Below the pieces are notes generated by a model, which did not search any database, had not been told where the DNA came from, and worked only from the letters and a program-made list of their open reading frames with translations. Shown in pieces: positions 38,119 through 47,161 of a stretch of DNA of 64,000 nucleotides; position 1 is the stretch's first letter, and each line of letters starts with the position of its first letter. The translations under genes and the position numbers were made by a program. This DNA comes from Gibbsiella quercinecans (GTDB lineage: Bacteria > Pseudomonadota > Gammaproteobacteria > Enterobacterales > Enterobacteriaceae), in assembly GCF_002291425.1 (NCBI RefSeq), contig NZ_CP014136.1, forward strand, positions 4,154,001 through 4,218,000. The letters run 5' to 3'.

Positions 38119-38474
38119 TCGCACCGATGGCATAGGCCCGCACCACCACACGGCACACCCATTATCACACCGGCATAATGGGCTTCTCTTGTTCGCACTC
38201 TCCCTCCGTATTTGATCGTTCCACGGGCTAAAACGGCCTCATGATGGTGCGTGGCCGATCGCCGGTGGTGCAATTGCCCGCTATCGTTTACCCCTGCTGT
38301 TTTGCCCTACTGCCTGTGTTGCCTGTTCCCAACCGGTACGATCCTGCCAAAAGATCTTTTTTTACAACGGGTAAAGAAAATCCGCATCTGCCTGGTTATT
38401 TTTTGGCATCTTTTCTGCATTAATTCCATAGTTACGAAATTGTTTCCGTTATAGCGGAATTACTTGGAGGCACC
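38119..38474 (+). promoter_or_regulatory. Promoter region of the ABC/RidA/IclR cluster with candidate operator
   Basis: In this 356-bp gap the sequence at 38436-38459 holds two overlapping palindromes: GAAAT-T-GTTTC, like the IclR-type core GGAAAT-N-ATTTCC, and TTCCG-TTATAG-CGGAA. They sit just before GGAGG (38466-38470) and the first ATG of the cluster. An IclR-family gene at 41934 is the obvious candidate binder. No other feature is recognised in the gap. Confidence 0.4.
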
Positions 38475-39332
38475 ATGGGAAAAGTGAATCAGGCAGTAAC
38501 AGGCATGAAACGGGTTGGCATATTGGCGGGGTTGGCGCTGCTGGGTTGTTACGCGGCGCAGGCGAATGCGGCCCGGCTGGATGACGTACTGAAACGCGGC
38601 TATCTGATCGTCGGCACCGGCAGCACCAACGCGCCCTGGGGGTTCCAGGGCGCCGACGGCCAACTGCAGGGTTTTGATATCGATATCGCCCGGATCGTTG
38701 CCAAAGGGTTGTTCAACGATCCGACCAAAGTGCGGTTTGTACAGCAGTCTTCGGATGCGCGAATCCCCAACCTGCTGACCGACAAGGTGGATATGACCTG
38801 CCAGGCAATGACGGTCACGGCGCAGCGCGCTCAACAGGTGGCGTTCACCATTCCTTATTACCGTGAAGGCGTGGCGCTGCTGACGTTGGCCAATAGCAAC
38901 TATCTGCAACTGGCGGATATGAACGCCGCCGGCGATGGCCTGCGCGTAGCGGTGCTACAAAACGTCTATGCCGATCAACTGGTGCATCAGGCGCTGCCCA
39001 AAGCCACGGTTTCCCAGTATGAAAGCGTGGACCTGATGTATCAGGCGCTCAATTCTGGGCGGGCGGACGCCGTGGCGACCGATCAGTCGTCCGCCAAATG
39101 GCTGATGGTACAAACCCCTGGCCGCTACCATTCGCCGGACTATGCCTGGAGCCCGCAAACCTATTCTTGCGCTCTGAAGCGTGGCGATCAGGATTGGCTG
39201 AACTATGTCAACACGGCACTGCACGAAGCGATGGTCGGCGTGGATTTTGCTGACTATGCCGCTGCCTACAAGAAATGGTTTGGTAGCGATCTTGCTACGC
39301 CGGCAATTGGTTTCCCGGTTGAGTATAAATAG
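38475..39332 (+). CDS. Amino-acid ABC transporter, periplasmic binding protein
   Basis: The protein has 285 residues: a signal peptide (MKRVGILAGLALLGCYAAQANA within the first about 35), then a family-3 solute-binding fold. The first block is GYLIVGTGSTNAPWGFQG followed by LQGFDIDIARIVAK; the hinge/C-terminal part includes SGRADAVATDQSSAKWLM. GGAGG precedes the ATG at 38475. Family 3 proteins bind polar amino acids or opines; the context (RidA, D-serine-dehydratase-like enzyme) suggests an amino acid, possibly a D- or hydroxy-amino acid. Confidence 0.88.
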   Translation: MGKVNQAVTGMKRVGILAGLALLGCYAAQANAARLDDVLKRGYLIVGTGSTNAPWGFQGADGQLQGFDIDIARIVAKGLFNDPTKVRFVQQSSDARIPNLLTDKVDMTCQAMTVTAQRAQQVAFTIPYYREGVALLTLANSNYLQLADMNAAGDGLRVAVLQNVYADQLVHQALPKATVSQYESVDLMYQALNSGRADAVATDQSSAKWLMVQTPGRYHSPDYAWSPQTYSCALKRGDQDWLNYVNTALHEAMVGVDFADYAAAYKKWFGSDLATPAIGFPVEYK

Positions 39333-39380
39333 TGCGTTCACGCCGGGGCCGCAGGGCGCCCGGCGCATTGAGGTTGCAAG

Positions 39381-40043
39381 ATGAATTACACGTTGAACTT
39401 CGCACCCGTCTGGCAAAGTTTTGATCTGCTGCTGGGCGGGCTGTGGCTCGGGCTGGAACTGTCGCTGCTGTCGATTGCCATCGGCTGTGCGTTGGGCCTG
39501 CTGGCGGCGTTCTGCACCCTGTCGAAGAACCCGCTGTTGCGCTGGAGCGCCACGCTGTATGTGACGGTGGTGCGCAATCTGCCGATCCTGATCCTTATCC
39601 TGATGATTTACTTTGCGCTGCCGGGCATGGGCATCATGCTCGATCAGATTGGATCGTTCGTTGTCACGCTGTCGATGTATGCCGGCGCCTATCTGACCGA
39701 GGTGTTCCGTGCCGGCCTGCTGGGCATTCCCGCCGGGCAACGCGAGGCCGGGCAGGCCATCGGCCTGAAAGAGTGGCAGATCAAAAGTTACATCATCATC
39801 CCGGTGATGTTGCGCAATGTGCTGCCTTCGCTCGGCAACAACTTCATTTCGCTGTTCAAGGATACGTCGCTGGCGGCGTCGATCGCCGTGCCGGAGCTGA
39901 CGTTTTATGCCCGCAAACTGAACCTGGAAAGCTACCGGGTGATTGAAACCTGGCTGGTGACCAGCCTGCTGTATATCGCTACCTGTTATCTGATCGCTGC
40001 GGCGTTGCGGGTGGCGGAACGGCGCCTGGCGATAGTGCGATAG
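39381..40043 (+). CDS. Amino-acid ABC transporter permease 1 (HisM/GlnP type)
   Basis: The 220-residue inner-membrane permease has about five helices. The coupling-loop signature is YLTEVFRAGLLGIPAGQREAGQAIGLKEWQ, the EAA motif of polar amino-acid permeases. It pairs with the permease 8 bp downstream. No internal defects are seen. Confidence 0.9.
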   Translation: MNYTLNFAPVWQSFDLLLGGLWLGLELSLLSIAIGCALGLLAAFCTLSKNPLLRWSATLYVTVVRNLPILILILMIYFALPGMGIMLDQIGSFVVTLSMYAGAYLTEVFRAGLLGIPAGQREAGQAIGLKEWQIKSYIIIPVMLRNVLPSLGNNFISLFKDTSLAASIAVPELTFYARKLNLESYRVIETWLVTSLLYIATCYLIAAALRVAERRLAIVR

Positions 40044-40051
40044 GAGGCAAC

Positions 40052-40714
40052 ATGAACGATCCCTTTAGCTGGTGGTACCAACTGTGGCAGGCCCGCGCCA
40101 CCCTGGCGGACGGCTTTGTGGTTACCGTCCTCTCTTCATTACTGGCGATCCTCAGCGGCACGCTGCTGGGCACCCTGGGCGGCCTGCTGGTGACCTATGC
40201 GCCAAAATGGGCGCAGACGCTGGTGCGGCTGTATATCGATATTGTGCGCGGCACACCGGTGTTGGTTTTGGTGCTGGCCTGCTTTTACATTGCGCCCGCG
40301 CTGGGATGGGATGCCGGCGCGTTTGAAGCCGGCGTGCTGGCGCTGGCGCTGTTTTGCAGTTCCCACGTCTCGGAAATCGTGCGCGGCGCGTTGCAGGCGG
40401 TGCCGCGTGGGCAAAGCGAAGCCGCAAAGGCTATCGGGCTGACGTTTTATCAGGATCTGCGCTACGTGCAACTGCCGCAGGCGCTGCGGCAAATCCTGCC
40501 GACCTGGGTGAACTCGGCCGCGGAAATCGTGAAGGCCTCAACGCTGCTGTCGGTCATCGGCGTGGCCGATTTGCTGCTCAGCTCCCAACAGGTGATCGCC
40601 CGTACTTTCATGACGCTGCAGTTCTACGCCTTCGCCGGGCTGCTGTTCTTCATTATCAACTTTTCCATTGAGCAATTTGGCCGCTATCTGGAAAAACGCG
40701 TGAGGCTCCCATGA
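40052..40714 (+). CDS. Amino-acid ABC transporter permease 2
   Basis: This 220-residue permease has the EAA motif [30 protein letters not shown] and the [12 protein letters not shown] helix typical of HisQ/GlnP proteins. It overlaps the ATPase gene by ATGA. Together with the preceding gene it would form the membrane heterodimer. Confidence 0.9.
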   Translation: MNDPFSWWYQLWQARATLADGFVVTVLSSLLAILSGTLLGTLGGLLVTYAPKWAQTLVRLYIDIVRGTPVLVLVLACFYIAPALGWDAGAFEAGVLALALFCSSHVSEIVRGALQAVPRGQSEAAKAIGLTFYQDLRYVQLPQALRQILPTWVNSAAEIVKASTLLSVIGVADLLLSSQQVIARTFMTLQFYAFAGLLFFIINFSIEQFGRYLEKRVRLP

Positions 40715-41490
40715 ACCAGACAACCGTTACGCCGCTGCTGAATATTCGTGATTTGCACAAACGTTATGGCAGCGTGGAAGTGCTGAAAGGCATCGATCTG
40801 AGCATGAATAAAGGGGATGTGGTCACGCTGATCGGCTCAAGCGGATCGGGAAAAACGACCCTGTTGCGCTGCGTCAACCTGCTGGAAGATTTTCAGCAGG
40901 GCGAGATCCGCCTTAACGATCAGCCCATCGGTTATTTCCAGCGTCAGCAACAGCGGGTGCGGCACCCTGACAAGATCATTGCTCGCCACCGGGTGATGAC
41001 CGGCATGGCGTTCCAGCAGTTCAATCTGTTCCCCCACCTGACGGCGCTGCAGAACGTCACACTCGGCCTGTTGAAGGTGAAGAAAATGCCGAAAGACCAG
41101 GCGATTGCCTGTGCTGAACATTGGCTGGAGCGCGTTGGCCTGCTGGCGCGCAAGGGCCATTATCCCGGCCAGCTTTCCGGCGGGCAGCAGCAGCGGGTGG
41201 CGATCGCGCGCGCCATCGCCATGAACCCCAGCCTGATGCTGTTTGATGAAGTGACCTCGGCGCTGGATCCGGAGCTGGTGGGCGAAGTGCTGGCGGTTAT
41301 CCGGGATTTGGCGAATGAGGGAATGACGATGCTGCTGGTGACCCACGAAATGCGTTTTGCGTATGAGGTTTCCGATCGCATCGTTTTCATGAACCAGGGA
41401 AAAATCGAGGAGCAAGGGCCGCCCAAACAGCTGTTCAATAACCCGGCGTCACCGCGCCTGGCAGAATTTATCAAACACTCACATTTCTAA
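40711..41490 (+). CDS. Amino-acid ABC transporter ATP-binding protein
   Basis: The protein has 259 residues with Walker [14 protein letters not shown]-loop FQQFNLFPH, signature [15 protein letters not shown], Walker [16 protein letters not shown] and H-loop VTHEMRFA, all intact. It is of the GlnQ/HisP class. It is coupled by overlap with the permease gene and is followed 25 bp later by the RidA-family gene. Confidence 0.93.
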   Translation: MNQTTVTPLLNIRDLHKRYGSVEVLKGIDLSMNKGDVVTLIGSSGSGKTTLLRCVNLLEDFQQGEIRLNDQPIGYFQRQQQRVRHPDKIIARHRVMTGMAFQQFNLFPHLTALQNVTLGLLKVKKMPKDQAIACAEHWLERVGLLARKGHYPGQLSGGQQQRVAIARAIAMNPSLMLFDEVTSALDPELVGEVLAVIRDLANEGMTMLLVTHEMRFAYEVSDRIVFMNQGKIEEQGPPKQLFNNPASPRLAEFIKHSHF

Positions 41491-41515
41491 CGCGGTTAAA
41501 TCAAGGAGCGTATCA

Positions 41516-41899
41516 ATGAGCATTACTCGTTATGGTGCCGGTGAACATGGCGCCGGTGGGCAACCATTGCCGTTTGCCCGTGCGGTGGAAGCCGATGGTT
41601 GGCTGTTTGTTTCCGGGCAGATCGCCATGGAGCAGGGGGAGGTGGTTGCCGGCGGCATTATCGAACAATCGCACAAGGCGATCCAGAATCTGATCGCCAT
41701 TCTGCACGAGGCGGGCTACGGCCTGGAACATGTGGTGCGCGTCGGCGTCTGGCTGGATGACCCGCGCGATTTCTGGAGCTTCAACAAGGTGTTCAGCGAG
41801 TATTTCTCCGCCGCTGCCCCGGCGCGCGCCTGCGTGCAGTCCAGGATGATGGTAGATTGTAAGGTCGAGGTGGAGTGCGTGGCCTATAAAGCCAAATAG
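41516..41899 (+). CDS. RidA/YjgF family enamine/imine deaminase
   Basis: The 127-residue trimeric-type protein resembles RidA: RAVEADGWLFVSGQIAMEQGEVV, IIEQSHKAIQNLIAIL and late RACVQSRMMVDCKVEVECVA with the Arg expected to bind the substrate carboxylate. RidA proteins hydrolyse 2-aminoacrylate and similar reactive products of PLP enzymes. The PLP enzyme gene at 42721 in the same operon would be a natural source of such products. Confidence 0.88.
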   Translation: MSITRYGAGEHGAGGQPLPFARAVEADGWLFVSGQIAMEQGEVVAGGIIEQSHKAIQNLIAILHEAGYGLEHVVRVGVWLDDPRDFWSFNKVFSEYFSAAAPARACVQSRMMVDCKVEVECVAYKAK

Positions 41900-41933
41900 C
41901 CGCCAATGGCCAAACAGGAGCAATGGGGTTTTT

Positions 41934-42710
41934 ATGATGACTGCGCCGGATACCCGCCGCCGGGTTAAAGGGCTCGATCGTGCGTTCGAGATACTGGATT
42001 TCCTGAAAAAGCAGCGCCAGCCGCTGCGCCCGCACGATATTGCCAAAGGTATTGGCGCACCGAAATCGACGGTATATGAGATGGTCGCGTTGCTGCTGGA
42101 GCGCTGCATTCTGGAGCCGGTGGGGAAAGATGGCTTGGTGTATCTGGGGCGCGAGCTGTATTTCCTCGGCCAGGCGCACCTGAACCATTTCGACTTTACC
42201 CGGGAATCGGATCGCTTCCTGGAGCAGATTGTTAGCAGCACACGGGAAACGGCGCAGATGTGCCTGCTGAACGGCAGGAAATACAACGTTGCGCTCATGC
42301 GCGAAGGCGATCGCCCGTTCCGCATCTCTTCGGAAGTGGGGGAGGACACGCCGATCCCATGGACGGCGTCTGGCCGCCTGCTGATGGGGCATCTGAGCGA
42401 TGAAGAGATCCTGGCGCTGATCCCGCCGGAAGACTTCCGCCTGCCCAACGGCGAGTTTATGCCGCAGGCGGGTTTTCTGCAGGAGATCCGCCAGGCGCAC
42501 CAGGCGCGTTTCTTCTCCTTCGACAGCATTGCCGATAACTATACCCATTGTTTTGCCGCAGGTATTTATGAGCAGCAGCGCTGCGTCGCCACGTTCTGTA
42601 TCGTTGCGCCGCGTGGCGACGCCAAAGCGAATTATCAACACTATCGCCAGGTGCTGTTGCAGGCTGCCCGCGAGATGGAGATGCGCCTCTCCGGCAGCCC
42701 ATCAACTTGA
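41934..42710 (+). CDS. IclR-family transcriptional regulator
   Basis: The protein has 258 residues: an N-terminal winged HTH (RAFEILDFLKKQ, HDIAKGIGAPKSTVYEMVALL) and a C-terminal effector domain (PIPWTASGRLLMGHLSDEEI, FSFDSIADNYTHCFAAGIY). It probably senses the substrate of the cluster and may bind the palindromes at 38436-38459. Two tandem ATGs open the gene; GGGG lies five bases before the first. Confidence 0.9.
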   Translation: MMTAPDTRRRVKGLDRAFEILDFLKKQRQPLRPHDIAKGIGAPKSTVYEMVALLLERCILEPVGKDGLVYLGRELYFLGQAHLNHFDFTRESDRFLEQIVSSTRETAQMCLLNGRKYNVALMREGDRPFRISSEVGEDTPIPWTASGRLLMGHLSDEEILALIPPEDFRLPNGEFMPQAGFLQEIRQAHQARFFSFDSIADNYTHCFAAGIYEQQRCVATFCIVAPRGDAKANYQHYRQVLLQAAREMEMRLSGSPST

Positions 42711-42720
42711 TGGGGTTATG

Positions 42721-43944
42721 ATGAACAATACGCTTTCAGCGAGTAGGGAAAAAGGCGCGGCTGTGACCGGCAAGCGCCTGTTGGCGGATATCAGCCTGCC
42801 GGCGCTGGTGCTGCACCAGCGCGCTTTGGAACACAACCTGGCCTGGATGCAGGATTATGCCGTGCGTCATGGCGCGCGGTTGGCGCCGCATGGCAAAACG
42901 ACCATGACCCCGGCGTTGTTTCAGCGCCAGTTGGCGCACGGCGCCTGGGGGATCACCATGGCGACGGCGGTGCAGTGCACGGTGGCTTATCAGCACGGTG
43001 TGCGCCGCATTTTGCTGGCTAACCAACTGGTGGGGCAGCCCAACATGGCGATCATCGCCGGGTTACTGCGCGCAGGCGATCTGGAGTTCCATTGCCTGGT
43101 GGACGATCCCGATAACGTGCGCGATCTGGGGCAATTTTTTGCCGCCCAAGGATTAACGCTGAATGTGATGCTGGAGCTGGGCGTGCCGCATGGGCGCTGC
43201 GGCTGCCGCACACCGGAGCAGGCGGATGCGGTACTGGCGGCGGTGGCGGCGAGCCCGGCGCTGGTGCTGAGCGGGATCGAGGGTTACGAAGGGGTGATCC
43301 ACGGCGATCGGCCGGAAGAGGGGATCCGCCGCTTTGCCGCTTACCTGGTCGAAACGGCGGTGGCGCTATTGGCGGCGGGCAAGTTCGGCCTGGCGCGGCC
43401 GTATGTTACCGCCTCGGGTTCCGCCTGGTACGATCTGGTGGCCGAAGCGTTCAAACGCCAGGGGGCTGAAGCGCACTTTACCCCGCTGCTGCGCCCGGGG
43501 TGTTATCTGGTGCACGATCACGGGCTGTACAAAACATCCCAGGCGGCGCTGCTGCAGCGCCACCCGGAGCTGGGCAGCGCCTTACTGCCGGCGATGGAAG
43601 TATGGGCGCACATACAGTCTTTGCCTGAGCCCGGCAGTGCGATTGTGGCGTTGGGGAAACGGGACGTGGCGTTTGACGCCGGCTTACCGACGCCGCTGCG
43701 CCTGTATCGGCTGGGGCGCGGAGAGGCCGACTGCGTGCCGCAATTGCTGGATGCGCGCTGGCAGGTGCGTGAAATGATGGATCAGTACGCCTTTTTGCAA
43801 CTGCCGCCGGATCACGGGTTACGGGTGGGGGATGTGATCGCGTTTGGCGCGTCGCACCCGTGCCTGACCTTTGATAAATGGCGCTCGGTGTGCCTGGTGG
43901 ATGACGATCTGCAACTGCTGGAGGCCATGCCGACCTATTTCTGA
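42721..43944 (+). CDS. D-serine/D-threonine dehydratase-like PLP enzyme (DSD1, alanine racemase fold)
   Basis: The 407-residue protein has an alanine racemase-like N-terminal barrel. LPALVLHQRALEHNLAWMQDY is followed by LAPHGKTTMTPALFQRQL, whose Lys should bind PLP; GVPHGRCGC and ISGIEGYEGVIHG follow. The C-terminal domain has TPLLRPGCYLVHDHGLY and a late His/Cys pair (GASHPCLTFDKW) that suits the zinc site of DSD1-type D-serine dehydratases. Possible substrates are D-serine, D-threonine or 3-hydroxyaspartate. It starts at the second of two tandem ATGs after GGGG and is the last gene of the ABC/RidA/IclR cluster. Confidence 0.8.
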   Translation: MNNTLSASREKGAAVTGKRLLADISLPALVLHQRALEHNLAWMQDYAVRHGARLAPHGKTTMTPALFQRQLAHGAWGITMATAVQCTVAYQHGVRRILLANQLVGQPNMAIIAGLLRAGDLEFHCLVDDPDNVRDLGQFFAAQGLTLNVMLELGVPHGRCGCRTPEQADAVLAAVAASPALVLSGIEGYEGVIHGDRPEEGIRRFAAYLVETAVALLAAGKFGLARPYVTASGSAWYDLVAEAFKRQGAEAHFTPLLRPGCYLVHDHGLYKTSQAALLQRHPELGSALLPAMEVWAHIQSLPEPGSAIVALGKRDVAFDAGLPTPLRLYRLGRGEADCVPQLLDARWQVREMMDQYAFLQLPPDHGLRVGDVIAFGASHPCLTFDKWRSVCLVDDDLQLLEAMPTYF

Positions 43945-43954
43945 TGGGGTATTT

Positions 43955-43975
43955 CGGTGGCCGAGAGGGCCACCG
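43955..43975. terminator. Hairpin between the DSD1 and ygiW-type genes
   Basis: Arms CGGTGGCC and GGCCACCG around GAGAG lie between two convergent stops. No T-run follows on either strand, so it may be a weak or rho-assisted terminator. Confidence 0.4.
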
Positions 43976-43987
43976 ACATCATCGCCG

Positions 43988-44386
43988 TTACGGTATTTTT
44001 TTGATATTTTTCACATCCACTTCCACGCTGTTCCAGTCTTTGTCTACTTTGCCTTCCAACTGTACTTTATCCTGCGGCGTAATGGTTTGGCCGTTCCAGC
44101 GTTTGTGATCGATTTCCACGGTCAGGGTGCCGCTGGCGTCGCGGAACGTGTAGCTATCATCCCCCACGCGCTGGGTAATGTTGCCTTGCAGCGTGACCCA
44201 ACTGTCGTCGTTCAATGATTTGACGTTATCAACGCTGGTCAGGGCTGCGCCGGGGCCGGAGAAGCCGCCCTGCTGCGTGGCGGCAGGCTGCGCCTGCGGT
44301 GTGCCGGGGCCAGAAAAACCCCCTTGCTGCGCCAGAGCCGGCAGGGCGAAAATAGTCAGTAAAGCGGCCAGAGTGAATTTTGTCAT
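43988..44386 (-). CDS. YgiW/YdeI-family periplasmic OB-fold protein
   Basis: The protein has 132 residues: a signal peptide (MTKFTLAALLTIFALPALA), then a low-complexity part in which QQGGFSGPG occurs twice (about residues 20-28 and 38-46), then the BOF/OB-fold domain (SWVTLQGNITQRVGDDSYTF, VEIDHKRWNG, VQLEGKVDKD). Relatives YgiW and YdeI of E. coli and VisP of Salmonella are stress-tolerance proteins of the periplasm. The duplicated motif looks like a short tandem expansion. It is a single gene. Confidence 0.85.
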   Translation of the reverse strand: MTKFTLAALLTIFALPALAQQGGFSGPGTPQAQPAATQQGGFSGPGAALTSVDNVKSLNDDSWVTLQGNITQRVGDDSYTFRDASGTLTVEIDHKRWNGQTITPQDKVQLEGKVDKDWNSVEVDVKNIKKIP

Positions 44387-44615
44387 AATGAAGCATCCTT
44401 CTTGCTTGAGTGAACGTACACCCCGTCGGTCGGGGCCGTTTGTTGAGAAGGATTAGAACATACGGATCTTAAGCGCTTCTTAAGCCTGCGGATTGAAAAA
44501 ACGCAGGTTTACCTCCATCTGGCAATACGGGGTTGTGCCCCGCAATAGGCCATGGCGCCCAAGGCGCTGCGGAGCGCTGCCTACTGGTAATAGCCTCTTG
44601 AGCAAGGAATACGGC

Positions 44616-45080
44616 GTGAAGGTTTCACCACGGTATTTTTCCCCGGATGATTACGATCGGCACGGCGTTTTGCGTTTGCCGATCTGGTTTTGGGGCATAT
44701 TAATTTTACAGGCGCGTACCTGGATCCTGCTGGTGATCGCCGGTGCTTCCAGCCAACAGGGCGAAGGGCTGCTGCGCATCTTCTACCCGGATCGCGAGTC
44801 TTTTTGGTTCGGCATGCTGATGGGGCTGCCGGCGGTGTTGGCCTTCCTGCTGTGCGGGCGGCGCCAGCGCTGGCCGCGTTGTTGGCAGGCGAGCTATTGG
44901 GTGTTGTTGGTCGCCGGCCTGGCGGCGCTGGCCGGCGTGCTCTATAGCCTGTGGCAGCAGGGGGAGGATGCCGCCGGGCTGGGGATCCTATTGGCGCTGC
45001 TGGACGTGCTGGCGCTGGTTTATCTGTGGCGTAGCCCGCGCCTGAGGGCCTGTTTTGCCCCGTGGGCTGCGCAAGCGTGA
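44616..45080 (+). CDS. yfeZ: YfeZ-like membrane protein (DUF2919)
   Basis: The protein has 154 residues with about four predicted helices. The start VKVSPRYFSPDDYDRHGVLRLP and the block LILQARTWILLVIAGASSQQG match E. coli YfeZ. I chose the GTG at 44616, with AAGGA eight bases upstream; the frame is open further upstream to 44493 without similarity. The function is unknown. The order yfeZ-yfeY-yfeX is that of E. coli. Confidence 0.85.
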   Translation: MKVSPRYFSPDDYDRHGVLRLPIWFWGILILQARTWILLVIAGASSQQGEGLLRIFYPDRESFWFGMLMGLPAVLAFLLCGRRQRWPRCWQASYWVLLVAGLAALAGVLYSLWQQGEDAAGLGILLALLDVLALVYLWRSPRLRACFAPWAAQA

Positions 45081-45226
45081 GCCCTATTGCGGCACTTTTC
45101 TCTATTTCTGTACTCCAAACACGCAACCTATGGCGCCTGGCGTGCAGTTGTGAGAGGCTGGCACGCGGAAAAACGCCGAATGCGGCAAGGCCGCAGCTTT
45201 GCCACGCGATGTTAAGGAGTGATGAA

Positions 45227-45814
45227 ATGAGTAGTATTCGCCCACTGCTGTTAGGGCTGCCGCTGTTACTGACCGGCTGTTCGACGCTGTCTGATTTTTC
45301 CTGGTCAAGCCTTTCCCCCTGGAATTGGTTCGGCAGCAGCCTGAAGGTCAGCGACAAAGGCGTTGGCGGTATCACGGCCGGCACGCCGATGTCTGAAACG
45401 GCGGTCAATGACGGCCTGAACGATAATTACCGCCTGCGCAGCGGCATGGCCACCAGCAACGGCCAGATTATCTCTTATTATCAGGCGATGGAGGGCAATG
45501 AGGTGAAGCTGGTCATTACCGGCGAAGCCAAAGGCCGGGTGCAACGCGTGGACGTGATGGATCGTAAAATCGCCACCGAATGGGGCAGCAAGTTGGGCAC
45601 GGCGTTTGGCGATATGTACGGCAAAGCCTTTGGCGCCTGTAAGCCTGCGGAAGGGGACGATGCCGGTAAAGTGGAGTGCGTGGCGCCGCAAAGCCGCTAC
45701 GTGACCTACATCTTTGATGGTAAATGGGCCGGCCCCCAGAGCATTATCCCACCGGATGACACGCTGAAAACCTGGACCGTCAGCAAGATTATCTGGCATG
45801 CCAAAGCGCAATAA
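45227..45814 (+). CDS. yfeY: YfeY-like lipoprotein (DUF1131)
   Basis: The 195-residue protein has a lipobox LLTGCSTL (Cys about residue 17) after a short signal sequence, then the YfeY domain (GVGGITAGTPMS, YRLRSGM, WGSKLGTAFGDMYGKAFGAC). E. coli YfeY is an outer-membrane lipoprotein linked to the envelope stress regulon; its function is unknown. AAGGAG precedes the ATG at 45227. Confidence 0.9.
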   Translation: MSSIRPLLLGLPLLLTGCSTLSDFSWSSLSPWNWFGSSLKVSDKGVGGITAGTPMSETAVNDGLNDNYRLRSGMATSNGQIISYYQAMEGNEVKLVITGEAKGRVQRVDVMDRKIATEWGSKLGTAFGDMYGKAFGACKPAEGDDAGKVECVAPQSRYVTYIFDGKWAGPQSIIPPDDTLKTWTVSKIIWHAKAQ

Positions 45815-45971
45815 AACGCCACGTTAGCCCGTAATGCATTGATTAACGCCTTTTTCTTTGCGTTCAGGCAAGTCAATCCTGCCAGCATACGTTATGATAG
45901 CGCGTATTTTTTTGGCAGGGGAGCAGCCCAGAACTGCGAACCTGTGCCCGTTTAGGTATGAGGATAACAAC

Positions 45972-46871
45972 ATGACACAGGTTCAGAGCGGCATTTTGCT
46001 GGAACACTGCCGTTTTGGCATTTTTATGGAAGCCATGGTTCAGGGCGAGTTCGCCGATTTGCGCCAGGGGTGCAAACAGTTTTGCCAGGCGCTGGCGGAA
46101 TTGCAGCAGCAGTTCCCGCAGGCGGGCCTGGGCGCGGTAATCGCCTTCGGCTATGACGTTTGGCGCGATCTTTCCGGCGGCCAGGGCGCGCGTGAACTCA
46201 AACCGTTCACCCCGCTGGGCAAAGGGCTGGCGCCGGCCACCCAGCGCGATATGCTGATCCATATTCAATCCCTGCGTCATGACGTTAACTTTTCGCTGGC
46301 GCAGGCCGCGCTGGCGGCTTTCGGCAATGCCATCAGGGTGGAAGAAGAAACCCACGGTTTCCGCTGGGTGGAAGATCGCGATCTGAGCGGCTTTATTGAC
46401 GGCACCGAAAACCCGCAGGGTGAGAAGCGCCCGGCAGTCGCGGTGATTGGCGCCGGTGAAGAAGACGAAGGCGGCAGCTATGTGCTGGTGCAGCGCTATG
46501 AACACAATCTGCGCCAGTGGCAGCGTTTTTCGACCGAACAGCAAGAGCAAATCATTGGTCGCACCAAGGCCGACAGCGAAGAGTTGCCTGCCGATCAGCG
46601 CCCGGACACTTCCCACGTTAGCCGGGTCGATCTGAAAGAGGATGGCAAAGGGCTGAAAATCCTGCGCCAGAGCCTGCCTTACGGCACCGCCAGCGGCAAA
46701 CACGGCCTGTACTTTATTGCTTACTGCGCGCGTTTGCATAATATCGAACAGCAACTGCTGAGCATGTTCGGCGATCTGGACGGTAAACGCGACCAGATGC
46801 TGCGCTTTAGCCGCGCGGTAAGCGGCAGCTACTATTTTGCGCCTTCGCTGACGCGCCTGCTGTCACTGTAA
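45972..46871 (+). CDS. yfeX: Dyp-type peroxidase YfeX
   Basis: The 299-residue heme protein has the same length as E. coli YfeX. The distal [11 protein letters not shown] motif (catalytic Asp), the proximal His in [27 protein letters not shown] and the [18 protein letters not shown] block are present. YfeX is a cytoplasmic porphyrinogen/dye peroxidase. The ATG at 45972 gives the family start MTQVQSGIL. It lies 157 bp after yfeY. Confidence 0.95.
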   Translation: MTQVQSGILLEHCRFGIFMEAMVQGEFADLRQGCKQFCQALAELQQQFPQAGLGAVIAFGYDVWRDLSGGQGARELKPFTPLGKGLAPATQRDMLIHIQSLRHDVNFSLAQAALAAFGNAIRVEEETHGFRWVEDRDLSGFIDGTENPQGEKRPAVAVIGAGEEDEGGSYVLVQRYEHNLRQWQRFSTEQQEQIIGRTKADSEELPADQRPDTSHVSRVDLKEDGKGLKILRQSLPYGTASGKHGLYFIAYCARLHNIEQQLLSMFGDLDGKRDQMLRFSRAVSGSYYFAPSLTRLLSL

Positions 46872-46984
46872 TACAGGCCATGCTCGGCAATCGTGCGATT
46901 GCGGGGCATCATTGCCTGTTCCGCCGGGGCTGTTTGCTTGCGCCCGGCGGCAAATTCCTTCCCGAATAAACCTCCGCCTTTCCC

Positions 46985-47161
46985 TCTTATAGCATTTCAT
47001 GCTTGAAAATCACTAAACGGTATATAAAAGCGTTACAGGTCTTCACTCAGTTATAAATACACTAGGTTTGTTCCCGTCGCCGTGCCTGGCGCCATCAGCG
47101 GGGCGGGTCTTTCATCATCAGGGCGAAAGTTCGACGGATTGACACAGTGATAAGGTGAATA
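46985..47161 (+). promoter_or_regulatory. cysPTWA promoter region
   Basis: The A+T-rich stretch TATAAAAGCG to TTATAAATACAC (about 47021-47063) precedes cysP and is the likely promoter. CysB with N-acetylserine activates this operon in enterobacteria; CysB sites are too loose for me to place exactly. Confidence 0.4.
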
